From positions 1 to 52,340 of the forward strand of contig DFNH01000004.1 of assembly GCA_002375985.1 (NCBI GenBank): a stretch of DNA of 52,340 nucleotides. Reading direction: 5' to 3'. The notes below the pieces were generated by a model. That model did not search any database and was not told the origin of the DNA. It worked only from the letters and a program-made list of their open reading frames with translations. A program made the position numbers and the translations under genes. This document shows, in pieces, positions 32,999 to 41,467 of this stretch (position 1 is the stretch's first letter; each line of letters opens with the position of its first letter). Origin of the DNA: Firmicutes bacterium UBA3572 (GTDB lineage Bacteria > Bacillota > Desulfotomaculia > Desulfotomaculales > Desulforudaceae).

Positions 32999-33752
32999 CA
33001 AGAACAAGATCACTGTAAAGGACCTAAACCTCTACTACGGAGATCATCAAGCCCTGAGTAACGTGGCGCTGGAAATTCAGGAACACCAAATTACGGCGCT
33101 GATTGGCCCTTCCGGCTGCGGCAAGAGCACCTTCCTGCGGACGCTCAACCGGATGAATGACCTGATCGAAGGCGTGCGGGTGGAAGGCCAGGTGCTGTTG
33201 GACGGCAAGGACATTTACGGACCGGATGTGGACGTGGTACAGTTGCGCAAACGGGTGGGGATGGTTTTTCAGCGCCCCAATCCTTTCCCCATGTCGGTGT
33301 ATGACAACGTCGCCTACGGACCCCGGATTCACGGGTTGAAGAACAAGCGCCGTCTGGACGAGATCGTGGAAGCGAGCCTGCGCGCGGCGGCGCTCTGGGA
33401 CGAGGTGGGCGACCGGCTGTTTCGTTCGGCCCTGGGGCTTTCGGGCGGGCAGCAGCAGCGGCTCTGTATTGCCCGTCTGCTGGCCGTTGAACCCGAGGTG
33501 GTGCTTATGGACGAGCCGACCTCGGCGCTGGACCCGATTTCCACCCTGCGGATCGAAGAACTGCTGCAGGAGCTGAAAAATAAGTACACGATCGTTATCG
33601 TGACCCATAATATGCAGCAAGCCGCCCGGGTTTCGGACGTCACCGCCTTTTTCCTTAACGGCGAAATCGTGGAAGTGGGCAAAACCGATCAGCTTTTCAC
33701 AAAACCGCGGGACAAAAGAACCGAAGATTACATCACCGGGCGTTTTGGCTAG
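32991..33752 (+). CDS. pstB: Phosphate ABC transporter ATPase PstB
   Basis: 253 residues, complete. Walker A GPSGCGKST (39-47), Q-loop VFQRPNPFPMSVYDNVAYGPR (typical of PstB), signature LSGGQQQR, Walker B VVLMDEPTSALDP and switch histidine in VTHNM. GTG 32991 is ten bases from AGGAGG. It normally works with PstA and PstC; the adjacent pstA is wrecked, so it must pair with a permease encoded elsewhere or act in signalling with PhoU and PhoR. Confidence 0.95.
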   Translation: MDNKNKITVKDLNLYYGDHQALSNVALEIQEHQITALIGPSGCGKSTFLRTLNRMNDLIEGVRVEGQVLLDGKDIYGPDVDVVQLRKRVGMVFQRPNPFPMSVYDNVAYGPRIHGLKNKRRLDEIVEASLRAAALWDEVGDRLFRSALGLSGGQQQRLCIARLLAVEPEVVLMDEPTSALDPISTLRIEELLQELKNKYTIVIVTHNMQQAARVSDVTAFFLNGEIVEVGKTDQLFTKPRDKRTEDYITGRFG

Positions 33753-33822
33753 GAAAGAAGGTCTTGCCCTTTGGGCCCACCTATGTTAGATTAATTTTTA
33801 CTTAAGTTGCGGAGTGATTTAT

Positions 33823-34479
33823 TTGTCCTACCGGCGCAATTTTGACGTAGAACTGGCCGAACTAAAACAAGATATCCTCCGAATGGCCAGCCTGGTGGAA
33901 CAAAGCATTTATAAGGCCATGGAGGCGCTTTTAAAGCAGGATCCCCTGATGGCCAAGGACGTGATCACCGGGGATGACGTGGTCGATCGCTTGCGGTACG
34001 AGGTGGAGAGCAACTGTATCCGGCTGATCGCCACCCAGCAGCCCATCGCGCGGGACCTCCGGGTGATCGTAACCGGCATTAAGATCCTCATCAATCTGGA
34101 ACGCATGGGCGACCACGCGGTGGACATCGCCCGGGCCGCCATGTGCGTTTGCGGGCGCATGCCGGCCAAGGCACTGGAAAAGATTCCGGAAATGGCCCGC
34201 CGCGTGCAGCTCATGGTCAAGGAAGGCCTGGACGCTTACGTACACGGCGACGTAGAAAAGGCGCGCGTCATGTGTGCGATGGACGACGAAGTGGACGAAA
34301 TCTATAACCTTACCTTTCAGAGCTTAATCAGTTATATGGAACAAAATCCCCACAGCATTCCCTGCGTGGTTTATCTTTTGCTGGTGACCCGCTACCTGGA
34401 ACGGTTGGCGGACCGCGCCACGAACATCGGGGAAGACGTTATCTACCTCGTTACCGGCGAATGGCAGGAACTGAATTAA
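33823..34479 (+). CDS. phoU: Phosphate signalling regulator PhoU
   Basis: 218 residues with two PhoU three-helix repeats, each ending in the metal-binding pattern: RIGD-type ERMGDHAVDIAR near residue 93 and ERLADRATNIGEDV near 196. PhoU restrains PhoR when phosphate is plentiful, through PstB. TTG 33823 has GGAG eight bases upstream; GTG 33814 is in frame but too close to that site. A clear terminator ends the operon. Confidence 0.93.
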   Translation: MSYRRNFDVELAELKQDILRMASLVEQSIYKAMEALLKQDPLMAKDVITGDDVVDRLRYEVESNCIRLIATQQPIARDLRVIVTGIKILINLERMGDHAVDIARAAMCVCGRMPAKALEKIPEMARRVQLMVKEGLDAYVHGDVEKARVMCAMDDEVDEIYNLTFQSLISYMEQNPHSIPCVVYLLLVTRYLERLADRATNIGEDVIYLVTGEWQELN

Positions 34480-34489
34480 GACTCAAAGT

Positions 34490-34512
34490 AAAAGCCCGTC
34501 AGGGCTTTTTTC
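34490..34512 (+). terminator. Terminator after phoU
   Basis: AAAGCCC (34491-34497) and GGGCTTT (34502-34508) pair over GTCA, then more T residues. Confidence 0.88.
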
Positions 34513-34609
34513 CCGCGCAGGACTTGTCCTAACGGTGTAGAATACAATTGTAAATAATTACTGGTAAAGCGCGATGCCAGGAAGAAGATCATTTAAGTTG
34601 TGACGTGCT

Positions 34610-34777
34610 TTGCGCACGGTCCTGCTTGGGGGGCTTGCCGCTTGGGGGGCGTGGGTTTGGCTTTGGCCTTTTACCGCCGTTCTGTTTGTGCATATGGTGG
34701 TGTCCGGGCTCGGGTTGGCGGCGGGCATCCAGATTGTGTCCAATCCCGGATTGGTTTACGGGCGCTGGTTTAGGTAG
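34610..34777 (+). CDS. Possible small hydrophobic protein
   Basis: 55-codon frame from TTG 34610 to TAG 34777. The product would be strongly hydrophobic (LLGGLAAWGAWVWLWPF and TAVLFVHMVVSGLGLAA), so two membrane helices are likely. No good ribosome binding site is seen and I do not recognise the family, so it may be a chance frame or the remnant of a larger membrane gene. Confidence 0.3.
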   Translation: MRTVLLGGLAAWGAWVWLWPFTAVLFVHMVVSGLGLAAGIQIVSNPGLVYGRWFR

Positions 34778-34788
34778 CGCCGGAACAG

Positions 34789-34903
34789 GAATCTAGAATC
34801 CAGAAGCCAGAATTCAGAAGAAATTCAGGAGCCGGGAGCGGGAGGATTCGGGGTCAATGTTGCATTATTGCCCATTCTGGATTCTAGATTCTGAATTCTA
34901 AAT
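34789..34903. repeat. Intergenic AGAATTCAGA-type repeat with 17-bp inverted arms, copy 3
   Basis: GAATCTAGAATCCAGAA (34789-34805) is the exact reverse complement of 34875-34891. AGAATTCAGAA (34809-34819) is also the reverse complement of 34889-34899. The 69-base interior includes GAATTCAGAAGAAA, shared with copy 1. The element ends about 17 bases before the yggS start. Confidence 0.75.
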
Positions 34904-34920
34904 ACGGCAAGGGGCAGAGC

Positions 34921-35628
34921 ATGCAGGGGAAGGTTGACGTAGCGTTTAATCTGCGGCTGGTTCGGCAAAGGATCGCTGAGGCTTGTTGGCGCGTGGGGCG
35001 TGATCCGCGGGAGGTCGATCTGATCGCCGTAACCAAGGCTGTTGACCCGGAAAGGATGAAGCAAGCCTTGGCCGTGGGCCTGAACGTTTTCGGGGAGAGC
35101 CGGGTGCAAGAATTGGTGCGCAAATACCCCGACTTCCCAGGGGTGCGGTGGCATTTTATCGGACACCTGCAGCGCAACAAGGTGAAATACTTGGCGGGCC
35201 GGGTGGAGCTGGTGCATAGCCTGGACCGCTGGCCTTTGGCCCTGGAAATGGACCGGCAGGCGCGCCGGCACGGAGGAGTGTTTCGGGTCTTGGTCCAGGT
35301 GAACACGGCCCGCGAAAGTGGCAAGTTTGGGCTTTTACCGGAAGAAGTTGGTGGATTTCTCCGGGAGGTGGCAGGATTAAAGGGACTACAGGTAGAAGGA
35401 CTTATGGTTATGGCGCCGTTTTCATCCGATCCGGAAGAGGTACGGCCCGTTTTCCGGGAAACACGGGCCCTGTTCGGAAGACTGGCCCGGGAAACGGGAG
35501 TTACGATGCGTTATTTATCCATGGGGATGAGCGGTGACTATCCGGTCGCGGTTGAGGAAGGGGCAAACCTGGTGCGCGTGGGTACGGCCATATTTGGCCC
35601 GCGAGAGTGTATGCTGAAGGAGGGTTGA
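34921..35628 (+). CDS. ylmE: PLP homeostasis protein (YggS/YlmE, PLPBP family)
   Basis: 235 residues, single alanine-racemase-like barrel without the second racemase domain. PLP lysine K39 in AVTKAV, NVFGESRVQE, WHFIGHLQRNKVKYL, VNTARESGKFG, MVMAPFS and LSMGMSGDYPVAVEEGANLVRVGTAIFG. Maintains cellular PLP balance. First gene of ylmE-sepF-proC-yggT-divIVA; sepF starts 2 bases after its stop. Confidence 0.95.
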   Translation: MQGKVDVAFNLRLVRQRIAEACWRVGRDPREVDLIAVTKAVDPERMKQALAVGLNVFGESRVQELVRKYPDFPGVRWHFIGHLQRNKVKYLAGRVELVHSLDRWPLALEMDRQARRHGGVFRVLVQVNTARESGKFGLLPEEVGGFLREVAGLKGLQVEGLMVMAPFSSDPEEVRPVFRETRALFGRLARETGVTMRYLSMGMSGDYPVAVEEGANLVRVGTAIFGPRECMLKEG

Positions 35629-35630
35629 CG

Positions 35631-36071
35631 TTGGGAAGCAGGAAACTGGTGGACCGGGTATTGAGTTTCATGGGGTTTGAGGAGGTGCCGGAACAGGCGC
35701 AACACCAAGGACAGGACGACCGCGCGCCGGGGGAACGGCCGGTGGAGGCCAAGAAGAAGGCCACCGTGGTCAATCTACACGCGCAGCGCCAGATGCGCGT
35801 GGTCGTACTCGATCCCAAGACCTTTGAAGAGGCCCAGGGCATTGCGGAGCATTTGAAAAACCGCCGCCCCGTGGTGGTAAACCTGGAGCACGTGGAAACC
35901 GATGTGGCCCGCCGGATCGTTGATTTTGTCAGCGGCGCCACGTTCGCGCTGAACGGAAGCCAGCAAAAAGTCGGCGGCGGCATTTTCCTGTTCGTGCCCA
36001 ACAACGTCGAGATTGAAGGAGAGGTGAAGGAGCCGGAGCGCGGCGGAATCTTTCCTTGGATGAAATCTTAA
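35631..36071 (+). CDS. sepF: Cell division protein SepF
   Basis: 146 residues: N-terminal amphipathic helix (KLVDRVLSFMGFEE) for membrane binding, a variable polar linker, and the C-terminal SepF domain (VVVLDPKTFEEAQGIAEHLKNRRPVVVNL, DFVSGATFALNGSQQKVGGGIFLFVP). It tethers FtsZ to the membrane and, with no FtsA gene in the cluster, may be the main anchor. TTG 35631 has AAGGAGG at proper distance. Confidence 0.95.
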   Translation: MGSRKLVDRVLSFMGFEEVPEQAQHQGQDDRAPGERPVEAKKKATVVNLHAQRQMRVVVLDPKTFEEAQGIAEHLKNRRPVVVNLEHVETDVARRIVDFVSGATFALNGSQQKVGGGIFLFVPNNVEIEGEVKEPERGGIFPWMKS

Positions 36072-36097
36072 ACGGTACTGTCCGAGAGGGAGGAAAC

Positions 36098-36925
36098 GTG
36101 TCACAAGAACTAAAGAGTATCGGTATCGCGGGTGGGGGGGCCATGGGCGAAGCCCTGACCCGTGGGATATTGGCGGCCGGTCTCGTTTCTCCGTCTGACC
36201 TGATGGTCAGTGAGGTTCGCGCCGAACGGCGGGCCGAACTGGAACGCCGGTTTGGGATCCGGACCGCAAGCGACAATGTGCCGTTGGTCGGTTTCGCCGA
36301 CACGCTGATCCTGGCGGTCAAACCACAGGTTATCGGGACGGTGTTGGCGGAAATTCGGTCCCACGTCAAACCTTCGCAGACGGTGATCAGCATCGCCGCC
36401 GGTGTGGGTCTGGCCTTTATTGAGCAGGGCCTCGGGGAGGGCGTGCCGGTGGTGCGGGTGATGCCCAACACCCCGGCCCTGGTGGGTGCCGGTGCGAGTG
36501 CGTACAGCCTCGGGCGCTTTGCCGGGCCGCGGGACGAGTACCGTGTCCGCGCGATCTTCGAAGCGGTAGGCCGGGTGGTTCAAGTGGAGGAACCACTGCT
36601 GGATGCGGTCACCGGCCTTAGCGGCAGCGGGCCGGCGTACGTATACCTGGTCCTGGAGGCGTTGGCCGACGGCGGGGTGTGTATGGGGCTGCCCCGGGAC
36701 GTGAGCCTGGTCCTGGCGGCCCAGACCGTGTACGGCGCGGCAAAAATGCTGTTGGACACGGGTGAACACCCGGGCCGGTTAAAGGATATGGTAACTACCC
36801 CGGGTGGGACCACGGCCGCCGGCTTGCTCGTGCTGGAGAAAGCGGCCGTGCGGGCGGCGCTGCAGGAGGCGGTGGCGCGGGCGACCGAAAAGGCCCGGGA
36901 GATTAAGCAGCGGGGTGAATTATGA
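36098..36925 (+). CDS. proC: Pyrroline-5-carboxylate reductase ProC
   Basis: 275 residues. Last step of proline synthesis, NAD(P)H dependent. Rossmann loop IGIAGGGAMGEAL, LAVKPQ, VVRVMPNTPALVGAG, TGLSGSGPAYVYLVLEALADGG and the MVTTPGGTTAAGL signature. GTG 36098 follows GAGGGAGG; the open frame to 36056 would overlap sepF. Its stop overlaps the yggT start (ATGA). proC often lies in ylm/div clusters of Clostridia. Confidence 0.95.
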   Translation: MSQELKSIGIAGGGAMGEALTRGILAAGLVSPSDLMVSEVRAERRAELERRFGIRTASDNVPLVGFADTLILAVKPQVIGTVLAEIRSHVKPSQTVISIAAGVGLAFIEQGLGEGVPVVRVMPNTPALVGAGASAYSLGRFAGPRDEYRVRAIFEAVGRVVQVEEPLLDAVTGLSGSGPAYVYLVLEALADGGVCMGLPRDVSLVLAAQTVYGAAKMLLDTGEHPGRLKDMVTTPGGTTAAGLLVLEKAAVRAALQEAVARATEKAREIKQRGEL

Positions 36926-37185
36926 GCCTTATTGTTGAGATAGTAGATGTGGCCTTTATCGTATATACCTGGTTGATTATCGGCAGGATCATCCTGTCCT
37001 GGGTGAGACACAATCCTTACAACCCGGTGGTGCGGTTCATTTACGATCTTACCGATCCGTATCTCAATATTTTTCGCCGCGTGATTCCGCCGCTCGGGAT
37101 GATCGACCTTTCGCCCATCGCGGCGATACTGGTACTGCAGTTGGCCAAGGTGTTGGTTTTATCCCTGCTGGTGGCGCTTGTTTAA
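36922..37185 (+). CDS. YggT family membrane protein (YlmG)
   Basis: 87 residues with two membrane helices around the conserved loop SWVRHNPYNPVVRFIYDLTDPYLNIFRRVIPPLGMIDLSPI. Conserved in the sepF-divIVA region of Gram-positive bacteria; the plant homologue acts in nucleoid and membrane organisation, but the bacterial role is not settled. Coupled to proC by a 4-base overlap. The S4-domain gene ylmH that follows in Bacillus is missing here. Confidence 0.9.
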   Translation: MSLIVEIVDVAFIVYTWLIIGRIILSWVRHNPYNPVVRFIYDLTDPYLNIFRRVIPPLGMIDLSPIAAILVLQLAKVLVLSLLVALV

Positions 37186-37203
37186 GTCCGAGGGGGGATT
37201 GAT

Positions 37204-37851
37204 TTGCTGACACCGTTGGAGATCAGGAAAAAGGAATTCAGACGTTGTTTCCGGGGTTATGATGAGCAAGAGGTGGACGCTTTTCTCGATCAGCTGACCG
37301 TCAGCTTTGAGGAGTTGCTCAAGGAAAACGCCCGTCTTCAGGATCTGGTGGAGAGGTCGGAGCAGAGCATTGCCCGTTACCGTGAGATTGAAGATGCTTT
37401 GAAGCAGACCATGGTGTTTGCGCAAAAGAATGCCCAGGAACTGAAACACAACGTGGAAAAGGAGGCCGAAGTCATCCTGCAGGAGGCGCATGCCCAAGCG
37501 GCACAGGTGGCCCGCGAAGCGGCCCGGACCGCGGAGCAGACCATCGCCGAGGCCGAGCGCCGGGCGGAGGAACTGCTGCGCAGGGCGCACCAACAGGCCG
37601 AGAACAGCCTGGCGGAGGCCCACCGGCGGGTGGACCAACTACTGCGCGAGTACCAGGAAATCGAAAAACAGGTACGGGTGTTCCGCGCCAAGTTCCGGTC
37701 GTTTTTGGAGGCCCAGTTGGCGCTGCTGGATGACGAAGAGCACGGAATAGGCGGCGAGGTGTGTAGCCTGACCACTACGCGGGAAGACACGGCAAAAACG
37801 AAAGAGGATGATTCCCAGGACGAAGCCGCTAACGAGGCCAAGCTGGCCTAA
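37204..37851 (+). CDS. divIVA: Septum site-determining protein DivIVA
   Basis: 215 residues. N-terminal lipid-binding domain (LTPLEIRKKEFRRCFRGYDEQEVDAFLDQL) followed by a long coiled coil (about 38-165) and an acidic tail. Marks curved membranes and poles; in spore formers it helps anchor the chromosome at the pole. TTG start with GGGGGG upstream. The last 40 residues, rich in Asp, Glu and Lys, are variable in the family. Confidence 0.94.
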   Translation: MLTPLEIRKKEFRRCFRGYDEQEVDAFLDQLTVSFEELLKENARLQDLVERSEQSIARYREIEDALKQTMVFAQKNAQELKHNVEKEAEVILQEAHAQAAQVAREAARTAEQTIAEAERRAEELLRRAHQQAENSLAEAHRRVDQLLREYQEIEKQVRVFRAKFRSFLEAQLALLDDEEHGIGGEVCSLTTTREDTAKTKEDDSQDEAANEAKLA

Positions 37852-37873
37852 CGGTAGTTTCGGGGGGTTCTTG

Positions 37874-38167
37874 ATGGTAGTTAGGGAAGACCCACGGGGG
37901 TGTATCCTGGCGGTTTGGTTGCAGCCCCGCGCGTCTAAGAATGAAGTTCTCGGCGTACACGGGGAGGCGTTAAGGATCCGTCTTACCGCGCCTCCGGTGC
38001 ACGGCAGGGCCAATAAGGCCCTCAGTTTCTTTTTGGGCGAATTACTTGGTGTGGTTCCGGCGGCGGTGGAGATCCTTTCCGGACGTACGGGCCGCCGCAA
38101 GACGGTGCTGATCCGGGGGTTGGGGCTGCAAGAAGCCAGGGAACGGTTGAAGTTGACGGACTGGTGA
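37874..38167 (+). CDS. DUF167 family protein (YggU)
   Basis: 97 residues with the DUF167 pattern VWLQPRASKNEVLGVHGEALRIRLTAPPVHGRANKALSFFLGELLGV and ILSGRTGRRKTVLIRG. Small alpha/beta protein of unknown function, usually next to yggT/divIVA. ATG 37874 follows GGGGGGTTC; an upstream in-frame start at 37808 would overlap divIVA. The ileS promoter -35 lies in its last codons. Confidence 0.88.
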   Translation: MVVREDPRGCILAVWLQPRASKNEVLGVHGEALRIRLTAPPVHGRANKALSFFLGELLGVVPAAVEILSGRTGRRKTVLIRGLGLQEARERLKLTDW

Positions 38168-38182
38168 CGATTAATCTATAAT
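38153..38182 (+). promoter_or_regulatory. Sigma-A promoter for the ileS T-box transcript
   Basis: TTGACG (38153-38158) and perfect TATAAT (38177-38182), 18-base spacer. Transcription would start near 38189, at the beginning of the T-box leader. Confidence 0.82.
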
Positions 38183-38188
38183 AATCCC

Positions 38189-38460
38189 GTCAAGAAGCGC
38201 AGAAAAAGCCCATGAGCGGGAAGAGTAGCCAAAAGCTACGGTTTTCAGCGAGCCCGGGACGGTGGGAGCCGGGTACTGTGTTTTGGCCAAAATCACCCGT
38301 GAGGCGCGGGCTGAACGGAAGATCGCCAGATCACCCTATTAGGCTTTGCCGGGTTGCTGCCGTTATCCAGCAAAAAGGTCGTTCGGCTGTTCTGGGGCCG
38401 GTCGGCGGATTAGGGTGGTACCGCGGGAAACCCTCCCGCCCCTGGGGCGGGTTTTTTGTT
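38189..38460 (+). promoter_or_regulatory. T-box riboswitch, isoleucine-specific
   Basis: The T-box sequence AGGGTGGTACCGCGG is at 38412-38426, followed by a terminator: CCCGCC (38435-38440) with GGCGGG (38446-38451) and TTTTTT. A long stem I region precedes it. ATC at 38292-38294, in AAAATCACC, is the likely specifier codon and matches the downstream ileS. Uncharged tRNA-Ile would favour the antiterminator and allow ileS expression. Confidence 0.93.
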
Positions 38461-38474
38461 TTAAGGAGGAAGCC

Positions 38475-41267
38475 ATGGATTACAGCAAGACACTCAACTT
38501 ACCCAGCACCGCTTTTCCCATGCGCGCCAATCTGCCGCAGCGGGAACCGGAGATCGCCAGGTACTGGGAGGAAATTAACGTTTACAAGTTGGTACAGGCC
38601 AAAAACGCCGGGCGCCCCAAGTTTATCCTGCACGACGGGCCGCCCTATGCTAACGGTCACATTCATCTGGGGCACGTCCTGAATAAAGTGCTGAAAGACA
38701 TGATCGTGAAGTTTAAGTCTATGGACGGTTACGACGCGCCTTACGTGCCGGGATGGGATACACACGGCCTACCCATTGAACAGCAGGCCATCAAACAGCT
38801 AGGCATTCGGCGCAAAGAACTAGGCCCGGTGGAGTTCCGCCGACGGTGCCGCGAGTACGCGTTGAAATTTGTAGACATTCAGCGCGAGGAATTCAAACGG
38901 TTGGGTGTGCGGGGTGACTGGGACAACCCCTATCTGACGCTGCAACCCCATTTTGAGACCCGCCAGATCGAAGTATTCGGCGAGATGGCCAAGCGGGGGT
39001 ACATTTATAAGGGCTTAAAGTCGGTGCACTGGTGTGCCACCTGCGAAACGGCACTGGCCGAGGCGGAGGTGGAGTACGCCGAGAAGAAGTCCCCGTCCAT
39101 CTACGTTGCTTTTCCGGTGGCCGACGGGCGGGGTCATTTGCCTGAAAGCCAGACGGCGATCGTTATTTGGACCACTACGCCCTGGACCATTCCGTCCAAC
39201 GCGGCCATCTGCCTGCATCCGGAGTTTACTTACGCACTCGTGGCCAGCGGTGACCGGCACTTCCTGGTGGCACGTGCGCGTGTCCAGAGTTTCTGTCAGG
39301 TGTTAGGAGACCCGCAGGCGGCGGTAGAGCGGGAATACCGCGGTGCGGACCTGGAGGGCGTCGTGTGCCGTCATCCCTTCGTGGACCGGAAAGTACCGGT
39401 GATCATGGGTGAGTACGTTACCCTGGAACAGGGCACCGGCTGCGTGCACATTGCACCCGGACACGGCGAGGAGGACTTCGTGCTTGGCCAGCGGTACGGT
39501 CTGCCGGTGATTTCACCGATCGACGGCAAGGGCTACTTCACGGAGGAAGCCGGGAAGCTGGCCGGCCAGTTTTACCTGGACGCCAACGCTGCGGTGATCC
39601 GGAAGTTGGAAGCTGCCGGGGCTTTGCTTGGGCAGTCTTCGATCCGGCATCAGTACCCGCACTGCTGGCGCTGCAAGCACCCGGTATTCTTCCGGGCTAC
39701 CGAGCAGTGGTTTGCTTCTATCGACGGTTTCCGCGACCGCCTGCTGGAGGCTATCGACCGGGTGCAATGGATCCCCGACTGGGGTCGGGATCGGATTTAC
39801 GGGATGGTTGCCGGGCGGGGCGATTGGTGTATTTCCCGGCAGCGGCTCTGGGGTGTACCGATTCCGATTTTCTACTGTGCGGCCTGTGCCCGGGAAGTGA
39901 TCACCACCGAAACCATCGCCCACCTGAAGAAGCTTTTCCGGGAGCACGGCTCGGATGTCTGGTATGCCTGGGACGTAAACGATCTGATTCCTGAGGGACT
40001 GAAGTGTCCGCACTGCGGTGAGAACCGGGGTTGGACCAAGGAAGTGGACACCATGGATGTCTGGTTTGACTCGGGCTCCAGCCACTGGGCCGTGCTCACG
40101 CAGCCGGAATACTGGCCCGACCTGTGTTGGCCTGCGGACCTTTACCTGGAAGGGAGTGACCAGCACCGCGGTTGGTTTAATGCGTCGCTGACCACGGCGG
40201 TGGCGGTTACCGGTGATCCGCCCTTCCGGGCCGTGCTGACCCACGGCTTTGTGGTCGACGAGCACGGGCGCAAGATGTCCAAGTCGCTTGGCAATGTAGT
40301 CGATCCGGCAGAGGTGCTCAAGCACCTGGGCGCCGATATCCTCCGTTTGTGGGTGTGCTCGTCGGACTACCGCGGTGACCTGGCGGTTTCCGAGACCATT
40401 TTAACGCAGTTATCCGAGGCCTACCGGAAGATTAGGAACACCTTCCGTTTTCTCTTGGGCAACCTGAACGACTTTGACCCCGAGCGACACGCGGTTGCTT
40501 ATTCGGAACTCAACGAATTGGATCGGTACGCATTGCTGAAACTGACGCGGATTACCGACCGGGTGCTGAAAGCGTACCGGGATTATGATTACCATATCGT
40601 GTACCACACCGTTTACAACTATTGCGTTACCGATCTGAGCGCTTTTTATCTCAATGTCGTCAAGGATCGCTTGTACTGTGAGGCGGCCGATTCGGTGAAC
40701 CGGCGGGCGGTCCAGACGGTCCTGTATGCTGTTTTGGATGCCTTGGTGCGGCTGTTGGTGCCCGTGCTGGCCTTCACCACCGAGGAGGTTTGGCGCCATT
40801 TTCCGGCGAACGGCAACAAGCCGCCCAGTGTACAGCTTTTGGAAATGCCCGAACCGAACCCGGACTACCTGGATGACGAACTGGAGCATCGGTGGGAGCG
40901 CTTATTGGCGGTGCGCCAGGAAGTGCTACGGGCTTTGGAGGGGGCCCGCCAGGCTAAACTGATTCGGGACTCCCTGGAAGCCGAGGTGATACTCTACGCG
41001 GACGGAGAGCTCTTGGATTTCCTCCGCGCCAATGAGGCCCAGCTCAGACCGATCTTCGTCACCTCCGCAGTACAATTGGTGCCGGTTGACGCGGGGATTC
41101 CCGAGGACGCCAGCGCCGGCGGTCTGCCGGGCTTGAGGGTGGCCGTACGGCGGGCACCCGGGGAAAAATGCGCGCGGTGCTGGACTTACGCGGACATCGG
41201 GGCTAGCGCTGCCTATCCGGACCTCTGCCCCCGCTGTGCGGAAGTTGTTGGCCAGAATTTAGGATAA
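38475..41267 (+). CDS. ileS: Isoleucyl-tRNA synthetase
   Basis: 930 residues, the bacterial type with normal length. HIGH motif as GHIHLGH near residues 60-66, CP1 editing domain with TTPWTIPSNAAI and GTGCVHIAPGHGEEDF, K600-MSKS, the tRNA-binding helical domain, and a C-terminal zinc finger KCARCWTY...CPRCAEVV. The ATG at 38475 has AAGGAGG; the open frame upstream is T-box leader. Sits downstream of divIVA as in B. subtilis. Confidence 0.98.
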   Translation: MDYSKTLNLPSTAFPMRANLPQREPEIARYWEEINVYKLVQAKNAGRPKFILHDGPPYANGHIHLGHVLNKVLKDMIVKFKSMDGYDAPYVPGWDTHGLPIEQQAIKQLGIRRKELGPVEFRRRCREYALKFVDIQREEFKRLGVRGDWDNPYLTLQPHFETRQIEVFGEMAKRGYIYKGLKSVHWCATCETALAEAEVEYAEKKSPSIYVAFPVADGRGHLPESQTAIVIWTTTPWTIPSNAAICLHPEFTYALVASGDRHFLVARARVQSFCQVLGDPQAAVEREYRGADLEGVVCRHPFVDRKVPVIMGEYVTLEQGTGCVHIAPGHGEEDFVLGQRYGLPVISPIDGKGYFTEEAGKLAGQFYLDANAAVIRKLEAAGALLGQSSIRHQYPHCWRCKHPVFFRATEQWFASIDGFRDRLLEAIDRVQWIPDWGRDRIYGMVAGRGDWCISRQRLWGVPIPIFYCAACAREVITTETIAHLKKLFREHGSDVWYAWDVNDLIPEGLKCPHCGENRGWTKEVDTMDVWFDSGSSHWAVLTQPEYWPDLCWPADLYLEGSDQHRGWFNASLTTAVAVTGDPPFRAVLTHGFVVDEHGRKMSKSLGNVVDPAEVLKHLGADILRLWVCSSDYRGDLAVSETILTQLSEAYRKIRNTFRFLLGNLNDFDPERHAVAYSELNELDRYALLKLTRITDRVLKAYRDYDYHIVYHTVYNYCVTDLSAFYLNVVKDRLYCEAADSVNRRAVQTVLYAVLDALVRLLVPVLAFTTEEVWRHFPANGNKPPSVQLLEMPEPNPDYLDDELEHRWERLLAVRQEVLRALEGARQAKLIRDSLEAEVILYADGELLDFLRANEAQLRPIFVTSAVQLVPVDAGIPEDASAGGLPGLRVAVRRAPGEKCARCWTYADIGASAAYPDLCPRCAEVVGQNLG

Positions 41268-41304
41268 ATACCGAGACAGAAATCACAGAGACATTGTTAT
41301 CCTT

Positions 41305-41335
41305 GAAAATCCCCAACCAATGGGGATTTTTCTTT
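41305..41335 (+). terminator. ileS terminator
   Basis: AAAATCCCC (41306-41314) pairs with GGGGATTTT (41322-41330) around a 7-base loop, then TTCTTTT. The symmetry suggests it also acts on transcripts of the convergent - strand operon. Confidence 0.9.
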
Positions 41336-41467
41336 TGCCGGTGGCACCTGCCTCAAAAAGACCACCCTTCTGTACCGTTAGTCTGCAGCCGGCTATGGCG
41401 AAAACAGCTGCCTGTCCCTCTTTCCCGCCGCCGCTCCCGTAAGCGGGCGGAATAGAATGGGCGCCGC

